Part shown: positions 45,301-54,723 of the stretch, one piece after another
How the letters are laid out: the number at the start of each line of letters is the position of its first letter
Position numbering within the stretch: the stretch's first letter is position 1
Source: Duganella alba
GTDB lineage: Bacteria > Pseudomonadota > Gammaproteobacteria > Burkholderiales > Burkholderiaceae_D
NCBI RefSeq assembly: GCF_009674495.1
Contig: NZ_WKJN01000023.1
Span: 40,934 to 104,933, forward strand
Direction of reading: 5' to 3'
Length of the DNA stretch: 64,000 nt
The notes under the pieces: generated by a model
What the model was told of the DNA's origin: nothing
The model's database searches: none
The model's input: only the letters and a program-made list of their open reading frames with translations
Position numbers and translations under genes: made by a program

Positions 45301-47115
45301 ATGTTCAAGAACCTGAGTATCAAGAAAAAACTCGCGACAGGATTCGGCGCCATCGTCGCCATCATCGTCATCCTGCTGACGATGGCCTACACCAATTTCA
45401 CCAAGCTCTCCACCGCCAGCACCTGGGACCTGCACACCATGCAGGTACTGCTCGAAGCCGGGCAGATTGAAACCTCGCTGGTCCAGATCCAGACCTCGAC
45501 CCGCGGCTTCATGCTGACCGGCGAAGAAAGCACCACCGCGCCGATCAGCGGCGAGGAAGACGCCGTGCACCGGCATCTGGACGAGATCACGCGCCTGACC
45601 GCCGACAACCCCAGCCAGCAGGAACGCCTGCGGCGGCTCGGCCCCATGATGCAAAACTGGATCGACAAGGTGATCCACCCGCTGCTGGAAAAACGCCGCG
45701 CGCTGAACAAGCAGGTCGGCGTGTCGCAGCAGGTGGCGACATCGGCCGACGTGCTGAATGGCGCCAGGACCATCGCCGACGTGCGCCAGCTGCTGCGCGA
45801 GATCAGCGACGAAGAAAAGCGGCTGCTGGCGCTGCGCACCAAGAACTCCGCCGATCTGTCGGAATCGATGATGCTGCTGCTGATCCTGGGCGGCAGCGTG
45901 TGCACGGTGCTGGCCCTGATCATCGGCGCGCTGCTGCTGCAGGCGCTCGGCGGCCCAATCGGCCGGCTGGCGGCGGTGGTCGACCGCATCGCCCACGGCG
46001 ACCAGGGCGCGCGCGTGGAAGTGGAATCGCGCGATGAACTGGGCCAGGTGTCGATCGCCTTCAACCAGATGGCGCAATCGATCCAGGACAGCCTGGAGAA
46101 GGAACAGGCGGCCACCAACCTGCTCAAGTCCAAGGTCGATTCGCTGCTGGGCGTGGTGTCCAAGGCCGCGCAGGGCGACATGACCGGCAAGATCGAGGTG
46201 ACCGGCAGCGACGCCATCGGCCAGCTGGCCGATGGGCTGGACCGCATGTTCGACAACCTGCGTGGGCTGATCAACGACGTGCAGAAGGCCGGCATCCAGG
46301 TCACCACCTCGGCCACCGAAATCGCCGCCTCGGCCAAGCAGCAGGAAGCGACCGGCGTCGAACAGGCGCAGACCAGCGTCGAAATCCTCAGCACCACCAA
46401 GGAGATCTCGGCCAACATCACGGAGCTGGTGCGCACCATGGAGGAAGCCACCTCGGTGGCCGACTACACCACCCACGCCACCGCCGACGCCCAGAACAAC
46501 CTGAAACGCATGGACGGCACCATGCAGACCATGGTCACCGCCACCGACTCGATCAACGCCAAACTGGCGGCGTTGTCCGAAAAAGCTAGCAACATCAACA
46601 GCGTTCTGATTACAATCACCAAAGTGGCCGACCAGACCAACATCTTGTCGCTGAATGCCGCCATCGAGGCCGAAAAGGCCGGCGAGGCGGGACGCGGTTT
46701 CTCCGTCGTCGCCACGGAAATCCGCAGGCTGGCAGACCAAACCTCCGTCTCCACCTGGGACATCGAACAGATGCTCAAGGAAATGCAGTCCGCCGTCTCC
46801 GCCAGCGTGATGGGCATGGACAAATTCTCCGAAGAGATCCGCCGCAGCGTCGGCGAAGTGCGCCAGGTGACCAATCAACTGTCCGGCGTGATGGACCAGG
46901 TTCAAAAACTGGCGCCGCAGTTCGACCAGGTATTACAGGGCATGCAGTCCCAAGCCATCGGCGCTGCCCAGATCAACGAAACCATGATGCAGTTGAACGA
47001 GGCCACCCAGCAAACCGTGGAATCGCTTAAATCGACCAGCGAAGCGGTCCACCAGTTGCAGTATGCGGCCGGCGGATTGCAGACCAGCGTCGCCACCTTC
47101 TCGGTGGCGGCCTGA
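45301..47115 (+). CDS. wspA: WspA-type chemoreceptor, copy 1
   Basis: A 604-residue receptor for the Wsp surface-sensing system. TM1 is at about residues 10-32. The periplasmic CHASE3-like helical domain (33-185) has WDLHTMQVLLEA, RGFMLTGEE and a LTADNPSQQERLRRL block. TM2 is at about 193-216, with HAMP and a long signalling domain. The tip is SNINSVLITITKVADQTNILSLNAAIEAEKAGEAGRGF near residue 440, characteristic of WspA and Frz-like receptors and unlike the three other receptors here. It is followed by a second copy after 68 bp. Confidence 0.92.
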   Translation: MFKNLSIKKKLATGFGAIVAIIVILLTMAYTNFTKLSTASTWDLHTMQVLLEAGQIETSLVQIQTSTRGFMLTGEESTTAPISGEEDAVHRHLDEITRLTADNPSQQERLRRLGPMMQNWIDKVIHPLLEKRRALNKQVGVSQQVATSADVLNGARTIADVRQLLREISDEEKRLLALRTKNSADLSESMMLLLILGGSVCTVLALIIGALLLQALGGPIGRLAAVVDRIAHGDQGARVEVESRDELGQVSIAFNQMAQSIQDSLEKEQAATNLLKSKVDSLLGVVSKAAQGDMTGKIEVTGSDAIGQLADGLDRMFDNLRGLINDVQKAGIQVTTSATEIAASAKQQEATGVEQAQTSVEILSTTKEISANITELVRTMEEATSVADYTTHATADAQNNLKRMDGTMQTMVTATDSINAKLAALSEKASNINSVLITITKVADQTNILSLNAAIEAEKAGEAGRGFSVVATEIRRLADQTSVSTWDIEQMLKEMQSAVSASVMGMDKFSEEIRRSVGEVRQVTNQLSGVMDQVQKLAPQFDQVLQGMQSQAIGAAQINETMMQLNEATQQTVESLKSTSEAVHQLQYAAGGLQTSVATFSVAA

Positions 47116-47183
47116 TTTCACAAATACGGCCGGTGTGGGACAATGCCGCTAGCAATCTGGTACCCGCCTGCCCTGGAGAAAAA

Positions 47184-49001
47184 ATGTTTAAAGACTTGAG
47201 CATCAAGAAGAAGCTATACCTCAGTTTCAGCGCCATCCTGGCCATCATTCTGGTGTTGCTGTCCATCGCCTACAGCCGCTTCAGCAGCCTGTCGGAAGCC
47301 AATGCGTGGGACCGGCACACGATGGACGTGATCCAGGCCATCGACGTGCTGCGCAACGACCTGCTGCAAGTCCAGGTGGAGGCGCGCGGCTACTACCTGA
47401 CCGGTTCCGAACAGCGTCTGGAGCGCACCCGCAAGGAGATGAACGACCTGCCGGAATCCATCGCCGAACTGCAGAAGCTCACCGCCGACAACCCGGTCCA
47501 AGTCAACCGCTTCAGGAAGCTGGAAGAAATGATCAAGGTCTGGAGCGGTGAAGTCATCACCTCCCAGTTGAAGATGCGCCAGGAAATGGGCGACAAGCCC
47601 GGCGCCGCCGACGCCATGGGCCGCACGCCGCAACTGGCCAGCGCCACCAGCTCCGGCATCGCCGCGATCTACAAATTCATGGACGACGCGGCGGCCGAAG
47701 AGAAGCGCCTGCTGGTCGAGCGCTCGCGCGCTTCCGAGCAGTTGCAGGAATCGATGCGCATGATCCTCACCGGCGGCGGCGTGGTGTGCGTGGTGCTGTC
47801 GCTGGGCGTCGCCTGGCTGCTGGTGCGCGCCCTGCTGTCGCCATTGAACAACCTGACGCAGGCCGTCAACCGCATCGCCGCCGGCGACCAGTCGGCACGC
47901 GCCGAAGTGCTGTCGGCCGATGAACTGGGCGAAGTGTCGACGGAATTCAACCGCATGGCGCAATCGATCCAGGACAGCCAGGCCAACGAGCTGGCCGCCA
48001 CCAACCTGCTCAAGTCCAAGGTCGACTCGCTGCTGGGCGTGGTGAGCAAGGCCGCCTCCGGCGACCTGACCGGCAAAATCGAGGTGCATGGCGACGACGC
48101 CATCGGCAAGCTGGCCAATGGCTTGGACCGCATGTTCGAAAACCTGCGCGCGCTGCTGAACAACGTGCAGAAGGCCGGCATCCAGGTCACCACCTCGGCC
48201 ACCGAAATCGCCGCCTCGGCCAAGCAGCAGGAAGCCACCGGCATCGAGCAGGCGCAGACCAGCGTCGAGATCCTCAGCACCACCAAGGAAATCTCCGCCA
48301 ACACCTCGCAGCTGCTGAAGACCATGGAGGAAGCCACCTCGGTGGCCGACTACACCACCAGCGCCACCGCCGACGCCCAGAACAACCTGCGCCGCATGGA
48401 CGGCACCATGCAGCACATGGTGGCGGCCACCGACTCGATCAACGCCAAGCTGGCGGCGCTGTCGGAGAAAGCCTCCAACATCAACAGCGTGCTGATCACC
48501 ATCACCAAGGTGGCCGACCAGACCAACATCCTGTCGCTGAACGCCGCCATCGAGGCCGAAAAGGCCGGCGAAGCGGGCCGCGGCTTCTCCGTGGTGGCGA
48601 CCGAAATCCGCCGCCTGGCCGACCAGACTTCGGTATCCACCTGGGACATCGAGCAGATGCTGAAGGAGATGCAGTCGGCGGTATCGGCCAGCGTCATGGG
48701 CATGGACAAATTCTCCGAAGAGATCCGCCGCAGCGTGGGCGAAGTGCGCCAGGTCACCGACCAGTTGTCCGGCGTGATGGACCAGGTGCAGAAACTGGCG
48801 CCGCAGTTCGACGTGGTGCTGCAAGGGATGCAGTCGCAGGCGGTCGGTGCGGAGCAGATCACCGCCACCATGATGCAGCTGAACGACGCCACCCAGCAGA
48901 CGGTGGAATCGCTGAAGGCCACCAGCGAAGCGGTGCACCAGTTGCAGTACGCGGCGGGCGACCTGCAGACCAGCGTCGCCAACTTCGCGGTCGCGGTGTA
49001 A
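47184..49001 (+). CDS. WspA-type chemoreceptor, copy 2
   Basis: A 605-residue paralogue of the preceding receptor with the same plan: TM1 at about 10-31, CHASE3-like domain (RGYYLTGSEQRLERTRKEM; LTADNPVQVNRF), TM2 near 195-216, HAMP and signalling domain. The periplasmic parts differ substantially while the cytoplasmic halves are nearly the same. One 73-nt stretch is identical (48163-48235 versus 46277-46349). GGAG precedes the ATG. It lies directly before wspB. It most likely forms mixed or parallel receptor arrays with copy 1. Confidence 0.92.
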   Translation: MFKDLSIKKKLYLSFSAILAIILVLLSIAYSRFSSLSEANAWDRHTMDVIQAIDVLRNDLLQVQVEARGYYLTGSEQRLERTRKEMNDLPESIAELQKLTADNPVQVNRFRKLEEMIKVWSGEVITSQLKMRQEMGDKPGAADAMGRTPQLASATSSGIAAIYKFMDDAAAEEKRLLVERSRASEQLQESMRMILTGGGVVCVVLSLGVAWLLVRALLSPLNNLTQAVNRIAAGDQSARAEVLSADELGEVSTEFNRMAQSIQDSQANELAATNLLKSKVDSLLGVVSKAASGDLTGKIEVHGDDAIGKLANGLDRMFENLRALLNNVQKAGIQVTTSATEIAASAKQQEATGIEQAQTSVEILSTTKEISANTSQLLKTMEEATSVADYTTSATADAQNNLRRMDGTMQHMVAATDSINAKLAALSEKASNINSVLITITKVADQTNILSLNAAIEAEKAGEAGRGFSVVATEIRRLADQTSVSTWDIEQMLKEMQSAVSASVMGMDKFSEEIRRSVGEVRQVTDQLSGVMDQVQKLAPQFDVVLQGMQSQAVGAEQITATMMQLNDATQQTVESLKATSEAVHQLQYAAGDLQTSVANFAVAV

Positions 49002-49013
49002 GCGGAGTACCGG

Positions 49014-49472
49014 ATGAAACTCCTCGTCTTCCACATCGGCGCCGACCGTTACGGCCTGCGCCTGCGCGATGTGGTGCGCGTGCTGCCGCTGCTGGAACTC
49101 AAACAGCTGCCGCTGGCGCCGGACGCCGTGGCCGGCCTGATGGACCTGCACGGCGCCTCGGTGCCGGTGATCGACTTGTGCCGCGCCAGCGGCCTGCCCA
49201 GCGGTGAAGACCATTTCGACACCCGCATCATCGTCGCCGACTACGTGACGCCGGAAGGCGCGCACCACCAGCTCGGCCTGCGTGCCGAGCGCGTGCTGGG
49301 CGTGCAGGACGTGCGCGACGACCAGCTGGTCGACAGCGGCGTGCGCGCCGCCCCTTTCCTCGGCCAGGTGGCCAGCGACAGCCAGGGCATGCTGCAACTG
49401 GTGGAACTGGAACAGCTGCTGCCGGCCGAGCTGCGCGCGCTGCTGTTCCAATCGGCGGACAGCGCGCCATGA
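49014..49472 (+). CDS. wspB: WspB, CheW-like coupling protein
   Basis: A 152-residue CheW-domain protein. Typical blocks are LVFHIGADRYGLRLRDVVRVLP at the start, AGLMDLHGASVPVIDLC near 44, and LGLRAERVLGVQDV near 84. It couples the WspA receptors to the kinase WspE. It starts 12 bp after the second receptor and overlaps wspC by 4 bp. The second CheW-type protein of the operon is encoded by wspD. Confidence 0.93.
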   Translation: MKLLVFHIGADRYGLRLRDVVRVLPLLELKQLPLAPDAVAGLMDLHGASVPVIDLCRASGLPSGEDHFDTRIIVADYVTPEGAHHQLGLRAERVLGVQDVRDDQLVDSGVRAAPFLGQVASDSQGMLQLVELEQLLPAELRALLFQSADSAP

Positions 49473-50652
49473 CCACGCCCGCACAAGCTTTGCTGCGCGC
49501 CGCCACCGGCCTGAATCTGTCCAAGTCGGTGGTCGACCGCGCCATCAAGAACCGCATGGAGCAAACCGCCGTCGCCGACGCCGACGCCTACCTCCAGCAG
49601 ATGACGCCGGAGGAAATGACGGCGCTGGTGGAGCTGGTGGTGGTGCCCGAGTCCTGGTTCTACCGCGATCCGCAAGCCTTTCAGGCGATGACCGATTTCG
49701 TGCGCACGCGCCTGGCCGCAGACAGCGGACGGCTGCTGCGCATCCTGTCGATTCCGTGCGCCGGCGGCGAAGAGCCCTACACCATGGCGATGGTGCTGAC
49801 CGACGCCGGCATCCCGCCGCAGAACTTCATCATCGACGCCTTCGACATCAGCCCCACCTGCGTGGCGCGCGCCAAGAGCGGCATCTATGGCCGCAACGCC
49901 TTCCGCGCGCAGGACCTGGCGTTCCGCGACGTGCACTTCACCAGCGCCGGCGATGGCGACTATCGCGTCAACGATGCGATCCGCAAGCAGGTGCGCTTCA
50001 AGCAGGGCAACCTGCTGGAGTTCGACCTGAGCACGCGCACCGGTTACTACGACGTGGTGTTCTGCCGCAATCTGCTGATCTACTTCGACAAGCCGACCAC
50101 CAAGGCCGCCATCGCCAAGCTGCGCGCGCTGCTGGCCGACGACGGCCAGCTGTTTGCCGGCTACGCCGAAGTGCCGTCTTTCTGCCAGCACGGCTTCACG
50201 CCGCTGTCGTACAACCAGGCCTTCGGGCTGCTGAAGGACAGTGCGGTGCAGAAGCCCAAGCCGGTGCACGCGCCGCGCGTCGCCATCAAACCGCCGCCAC
50301 CGCGCGCCGCGCGCAGCATCGCTTCGCCGCCGTCGCCGTCAACCTGCTGGCCGAGGCGCGCCGGCTGGCCGACCTGGGCGACGTCAAGGCCGCCGAGAAG
50401 AAATGCCGCGATCATCTGGCCCAGCATCCGGAGTCGGCGGAAGCGTATTTCATCCTCGGCCTGCTGAATGAACTGACCAACAAGCCCAAGATGGCGGAAG
50501 ACTACTGGAAGCGCTGCATCTACCTGCAACCCGACCACTACGAAGCCCTGTGCCACCTGGCCCTGCTGGCCGAAGCCAACGACGACGCCAGCGGCGCCGC
50601 CGCGCTCAAGGCCCGCGCCGCCCGCATCTACAAACGCCAGCAAGCATCCTGA
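49469..50652 (+). pseudogene. wspC: WspC, CheR methyltransferase plus TPR domain, frameshifted
   Basis: The 5' part encodes a CheR methyltransferase from the ATG at 49469. It has an N-terminal helical domain, PESWFYRDPQAFQAM, the SAM site ILSIPCAGGEEPYTMAM near residue 93 and FCRNLLIYFD near 192. After a Pro-rich linker this frame continues only into low-complexity sequence and stops at 50467. The TPR part (NLLAEARRLADLGDVKAAEKK... WKRCIYLQPDHYEALCHLA) lies in the frame one base back and ends at 50652. One base is missing somewhere between about 50265 and 50338. The cause is a real mutation, programmed -1 shifting or a sequencing error; no slippery heptamer is evident. Confidence 0.85.
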
Positions 50653-50664
50653 AGGCGCTAATCC

Positions 50665-51351
50665 ATGAGCACACTCACCTCCCCCACCGCCGTTGCCGGC
50701 ATCCAGGACTGCTGGAACGTCATCGGCGTGAACGGCGACCAGAGCTGCGAAAAGCTTCAGCAGTACGTCCATTGCCGCAACTGCGACGTCTACGCCAGCG
50801 CCGCCCAGCAGAACCTGCAGCGCGTTGTCGGCGACGATTACAAGAAGGACTGGGCCGCCCACTTCCGCCAGGCCGCCAGCAAGGACCAGCAGCTGGACAC
50901 GTCCTGCCTGGTGTTCCGTATCGGCCTTGAATGGCTGTCGCTGCCGACCCGCATGTTCGTGGCGGTGGCGCCGATCGCCAAGCCGCACCGGTTGCCGCAC
51001 CGCAGTTCGCTGGGCCTGGGCGGCATCGTCAACGTCGGCGGCACGCTGTATCCGTGCATGTCGCTGGCCGACCTGCTGGGTATCGACGACAGCGAAGGCG
51101 AAGCGGCCACCAACCGCCACACCTTCGCGCGGCTGCTGCTGACGCAATGGGAAGACCAGGCCTACGCGCTGCCGGTGGCCGACCTGCACGGCATCCTGCG
51201 CTACGCCAGCAGCACGGTGCAGGCGCCGGCCGCCACCATCAACAAAGGCCTGTCGCGCTTTTTGTCCGGCGTGATATCCCATGACGACATGCGCATCGGC
51301 GTGCTCGATGAAGCGCTGATCGGCTACCAACTTGCGAGAACCCTGCGATGA
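50665..51351 (+). CDS. wspD: WspD, CheW-like coupling protein
   Basis: A 228-residue CheW-type protein with an N-terminal extension of about 80 residues. That extension carries several Cys (IQDCWNVIGVNGDQSCEKLQQYVHCRNCDVY), as in WspD. The CheW domain follows (VFRIGLEWLSLPTRMFVAVAPI; LGGIVNVGGTLYPCMSLADLLG). A Cys-rich head of this kind may bind a metal or sense redox (inference). GAAGG precedes the ATG, and the end overlaps wspE (ATGA). Confidence 0.9.
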   Translation: MSTLTSPTAVAGIQDCWNVIGVNGDQSCEKLQQYVHCRNCDVYASAAQQNLQRVVGDDYKKDWAAHFRQAASKDQQLDTSCLVFRIGLEWLSLPTRMFVAVAPIAKPHRLPHRSSLGLGGIVNVGGTLYPCMSLADLLGIDDSEGEAATNRHTFARLLLTQWEDQAYALPVADLHGILRYASSTVQAPAATINKGLSRFLSGVISHDDMRIGVLDEALIGYQLARTLR

Positions 51352-53657
51352 GCGTGGATAACAACGGAGACCTGAGCCAGTTCTCCATGCTGGACCTGTT
51401 CCGCATGGAGGCCGACAGCCAGACCCAGATCCTGACCGACGGCCTGCTGGCCATGGAGCGCCTGAAGGACGACGCCAGCGCGGTCGAATCGATGATGCGC
51501 GCGGCGCACTCGATCAAGGGCGCCGCCGCCATTGTCGGCCTGGAAGTGGTGGTGCAGCTGGCGCACGGCATGGAGGACGCCTTCATCGGCGCGCAGAACG
51601 GCAAGCTGGCATTGACGCCCAACCGCGTCGACGTGCTGCTGGCCGGCGTCGACCTGATCCTGCAACTGTCGCGCCTCCAGGATGCGGAAGTGGATGCGTG
51701 GCTGGGCGCCAACGGTGAGCAGATCAAGCGCACCATGGACTCGATCAACACCATCGCCTTCCTGCCGGAGCCGATCGACTTCTCGCCGCCGGCCGTCGTT
51801 CCCGCGCAGGCGGGAACCCATAGCGCGCCGGACAACACACAAAGCATGGATTCCCGCCTGCGCGGGAATGACGCGCCAATGTCGGCGCCGGCAGCCGACG
51901 ACGCCCACGAGCGCCGCACCGTGGCGCCGATGAAGAACGCGCAGAACTTCGACAAGCTGCTGTCGCTGGCCAGCGAATCACGCATCAACGCGCACCAGAT
52001 GCATCCGTTCATCCAGAACATGCAGCGCTTCAAGCGCAACCAGAGCAGCCTGTTCTCGCTGATCGAACAGCTGCACGAGGCCATCTCCAACAGCAGCGAC
52101 GCCAGCCTCAAGGAAAAATCGCTGCTGGCGCTGCAAAAGACCCATCCGCTCAAGCAGTTCGTACTGGAGCACATCGCCGACATCGAAGCTTATGAGCGCC
52201 GCCTGCTGGCCGTCTCGCAAGGCATGGTGGACGAAGTGCTGACCATGCGCATGCGCCCCTTCCGCGACGGCGTGCAGCACTTCCCGCGCATGGTGCGCGA
52301 CCTGTCGCGCAACCTGGGCAAGGACGTGCAGCTGGAGATCATCGGCGAAGACACGCTGGTCGACCGCGACATCCTGGCCAAGATCGAAAGCCCGCTGAAC
52401 CACATGCTGCGCAACGCCATCGACCACGGCATGGACCCGGCGGCCGAGCGCATCGCCGTCGGCAAGCCCGGCGCCGGCACCATCACGCTGGAAGCCAAGC
52501 ACCGCGCCGGTATGTTGAGCATCGAGATCAGCGACGACGGCAAGGGCGTCGACCTGGAGAAGATCCGCGCCCGCGTCATCGAACGCAAGATGGCGCCGGC
52601 GCAGATGGCGGCGTCGATGTCGCCGGCGGAGCTGATGGAGTTCCTGTTCCTGCCCGCCTTCAGCCTGAAGGAAAACATCACCGAGATTTCCGGGCGCGGC
52701 GTCGGCCTGGACATCGTTCACGAAACCATCCGCTCGCAGAACGGCACCGTGCGCATCGAATCGGAACTGGGCGTCGGCTTCCGCACCTACATCACGCTGC
52801 CGCTGACGCAGTCGATCGTGCGCGCGCTGGTGGTGGACGTCAAGGGCGAGGCCTACGCCGTGCCGATCGTGCAGGTGGAACGCGTGCTGAAGGTGGCGCA
52901 GACGGCCATCCACACGCTGGAAAGCAAGCAGTTCTTCGACTTCGGCGGCGAGCATCTGGGCCTGGTTTCGGCCTCGCAGGTGCTGGAGCTGGGCGACACC
53001 GACGCCAGCGGCGCCGAACTGTCGGTGGTGGTGATTGGCGCCGGCGCGCGCCGCTACGCGCTGGTGGTCGACGCCATCCGCGGCGAGCAAAGCCTGGCGG
53101 TGCAGGCGATCGATCCGATCTTCGGCAAGATGCGCGACATCTCGTCGGCCGCCCTGCTCGACAACGGCGAGCCGGTGCTGATCCTCGACGTGCCGGACCT
53201 GCTGCTGTCGATCGACAAACTGCTGCACGAGGGCGGGCTGCACCAGCTGGCCAAGTCCGACGCGGCCGAGCGCCGCAAGACCAAGCGCATCCTGGTGGTG
53301 GACGATTCGCTCACCGTGCGCGAAATGGAGCGCAAGCTGCTGCAAAGCCGCGGCTTCCTGGTCGATATCGCCATCGACGGCATCGACGGCTGGAACGTGG
53401 TGCGCAGCGGCGAGTACGACCTGGTGATCACCGACGTCGACATGCCGCGCATGGATGGTATCGAACTGGTAACATTAATTAAGAAAGATTTACACCTGCA
53501 TAAACTGCCTGTCATGATAGTGTCTTATAAAGATCGGCCGGAAGACCGCGCACGCGGCCTGTCGGCCGGCGCCGACTACTATCTGACCAAGGGCAGCTTC
53601 CACGACGAGACGCTGCTCGACGCCGTCAGCGACCTGATTGGAGACGCCCGCAGATGA
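51348..53657 (+). CDS. wspE: WspE, hybrid CheA kinase with receiver domain
   Basis: A 769-residue chemotaxis-type kinase. The HPt domain (1-115) has phospho-His54 in MRAAHSIKGAA. A linker contains a translated palindromic repeat (about residues 149-177). The dimerisation domain, the ATPase (LNHMLRNAIDHGMD; ISDDGKGVDLEKIRARV; GRGVGLDIV), the CheW-like regulatory domain (about 495-630) and the C-terminal receiver (from about 645) with Asp696 in LVITDVDMPRMDG follow. It phosphorylates WspR and WspF. It overlaps both neighbours by 4 bp. Confidence 0.95.
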   Translation: MSVDNNGDLSQFSMLDLFRMEADSQTQILTDGLLAMERLKDDASAVESMMRAAHSIKGAAAIVGLEVVVQLAHGMEDAFIGAQNGKLALTPNRVDVLLAGVDLILQLSRLQDAEVDAWLGANGEQIKRTMDSINTIAFLPEPIDFSPPAVVPAQAGTHSAPDNTQSMDSRLRGNDAPMSAPAADDAHERRTVAPMKNAQNFDKLLSLASESRINAHQMHPFIQNMQRFKRNQSSLFSLIEQLHEAISNSSDASLKEKSLLALQKTHPLKQFVLEHIADIEAYERRLLAVSQGMVDEVLTMRMRPFRDGVQHFPRMVRDLSRNLGKDVQLEIIGEDTLVDRDILAKIESPLNHMLRNAIDHGMDPAAERIAVGKPGAGTITLEAKHRAGMLSIEISDDGKGVDLEKIRARVIERKMAPAQMAASMSPAELMEFLFLPAFSLKENITEISGRGVGLDIVHETIRSQNGTVRIESELGVGFRTYITLPLTQSIVRALVVDVKGEAYAVPIVQVERVLKVAQTAIHTLESKQFFDFGGEHLGLVSASQVLELGDTDASGAELSVVVIGAGARRYALVVDAIRGEQSLAVQAIDPIFGKMRDISSAALLDNGEPVLILDVPDLLLSIDKLLHEGGLHQLAKSDAAERRKTKRILVVDDSLTVREMERKLLQSRGFLVDIAIDGIDGWNVVRSGEYDLVITDVDMPRMDGIELVTLIKKDLHLHKLPVMIVSYKDRPEDRARGLSAGADYYLTKGSFHDETLLDAVSDLIGDARR
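51794..51876. repeat. dRS3-like palindromic repeat pair inside wspE
   Basis: Two inverted units lie in the coding frame. 51798-51817 (GTTCCC-N8-GGGAAC) and 51850-51869 (ATTCCC-N8-GGGAAT) each form a hairpin and are reverse complements of each other over about 28 bp. The second fits the neisserial dRS3 consensus exactly; the first keeps pairing by a compensatory change. Translated, they give VVPAQAGTHSAP and MDSRLRGNDAP in the WspE linker. Confidence 0.88.
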
Positions 53658-54691
53658 AAATAGCCATCGCCAACGATGTCGCCATGGCAGCCGAAGCGCT
53701 GCGGCGCGTGGTCGCCAGCACCGCCGAACACCAGGTGCTGTGGATCGCCCGCACCGGCGCCGAGGCGGTGCGCATGTGCGCCGAGAGCCGTCCGGACCTG
53801 ATCCTGATGGACCTGAACATGCCGGAACTCGATGGCGTGGAAGCCACGCGCCAGATCATGGAGCACAGCCCGTGCGCCATCCTGGTGGTGACCGGCCGGC
53901 CGCAGGACAACGTCAACCAGGTGTTCCGCGCGCTGGGCGCCGGCGCGCTGGACGTGACGGCCACGCCGGTGCTGCAAGGCCAGCCGGGCGGCGATGCCGA
54001 GCTGCTGGCCAAGATCCGCACCATGGACAAGCTGATACGCCACAGCGGCGGCAACCAGGCCATGCTGCCGCGCACGGCGGCGGCCAACGGCAACGGCGGC
54101 GACGCCGCCAGCGCCGAAAAGGTCACCGCGCTGGTGGCGATCGGCGCCTCGACCGGCGGTCCGGTGGCGGTGTCCAAGCTGCTGGCCGGCTGGAAGGCGC
54201 CGCGCGGCTGCGCCATCGTGGTGGTGCAGCACATCGACCAGCATTTCGCCGACAACTTCGCGCGCTGGCTCGGCGAACAGCTGGAAATGCCGGTGCGCTC
54301 CGCCGAGGAAGGCGACGAACTAGTGGCCGGCACCATCCTCATCGCCAAGAGCAACGACCACCTGACGCTGGATCAAAACCTGCGCTTGCGTTACGATGCC
54401 CACCCGAAGGATTACGCCTACCGTCCGTCGGTGGACGTGTTCTTCCACTGCGTGGCCCAACACTGGAAAGGCGAGGCGATTGGTGTACTATTGACCGGCA
54501 TGGGCCGCGATGGCGCCGAAGGCCTGCTGGCGATGCGCCGCGCCGGCCAGACCACCATCGCCCAGGACCAGGCCAGCAGCGCGGTGTACGGCATGCCGCG
54601 CGCGGCGGCGGAACTGGATGCGGCGCAGATGATTTTACCGCTGGCGAAGATCGGACCGGTCTTGCGCGGCACACTCGGTGGTCGCACGTAG
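53654..54691 (+). CDS. wspF: WspF, CheB-type methylesterase
   Basis: A 345-residue protein. The receiver domain (1-125) has Asp53 in LILMDLNMPELDG. After a linker of about 25 residues comes the methylesterase domain with the Ser of IGASTGGPVAVSKLL near 165, His in VVQHIDQHF near 191, and Asp in LLTGMGRDGAEGL near 288. Loss of WspF activity locks the Wsp system on in Pseudomonas; all catalytic residues are present here. It overlaps wspE by 4 bp and is followed by wspR after 32 bp. Confidence 0.95.
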   Translation: MKIAIANDVAMAAEALRRVVASTAEHQVLWIARTGAEAVRMCAESRPDLILMDLNMPELDGVEATRQIMEHSPCAILVVTGRPQDNVNQVFRALGAGALDVTATPVLQGQPGGDAELLAKIRTMDKLIRHSGGNQAMLPRTAAANGNGGDAASAEKVTALVAIGASTGGPVAVSKLLAGWKAPRGCAIVVVQHIDQHFADNFARWLGEQLEMPVRSAEEGDELVAGTILIAKSNDHLTLDQNLRLRYDAHPKDYAYRPSVDVFFHCVAQHWKGEAIGVLLTGMGRDGAEGLLAMRRAGQTTIAQDQASSAVYGMPRAAAELDAAQMILPLAKIGPVLRGTLGGRT

Positions 54692-54723
54692 TTAATACAG
54701 TTAACAAACTTAAGAGAATCCCG

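Noticed and set aside
47214..49484. A 756-codon minus-strand open frame across wspA copy 2 and wspB
   Set aside because: Antisense shadow; the plus-strand genes show full family motifs.
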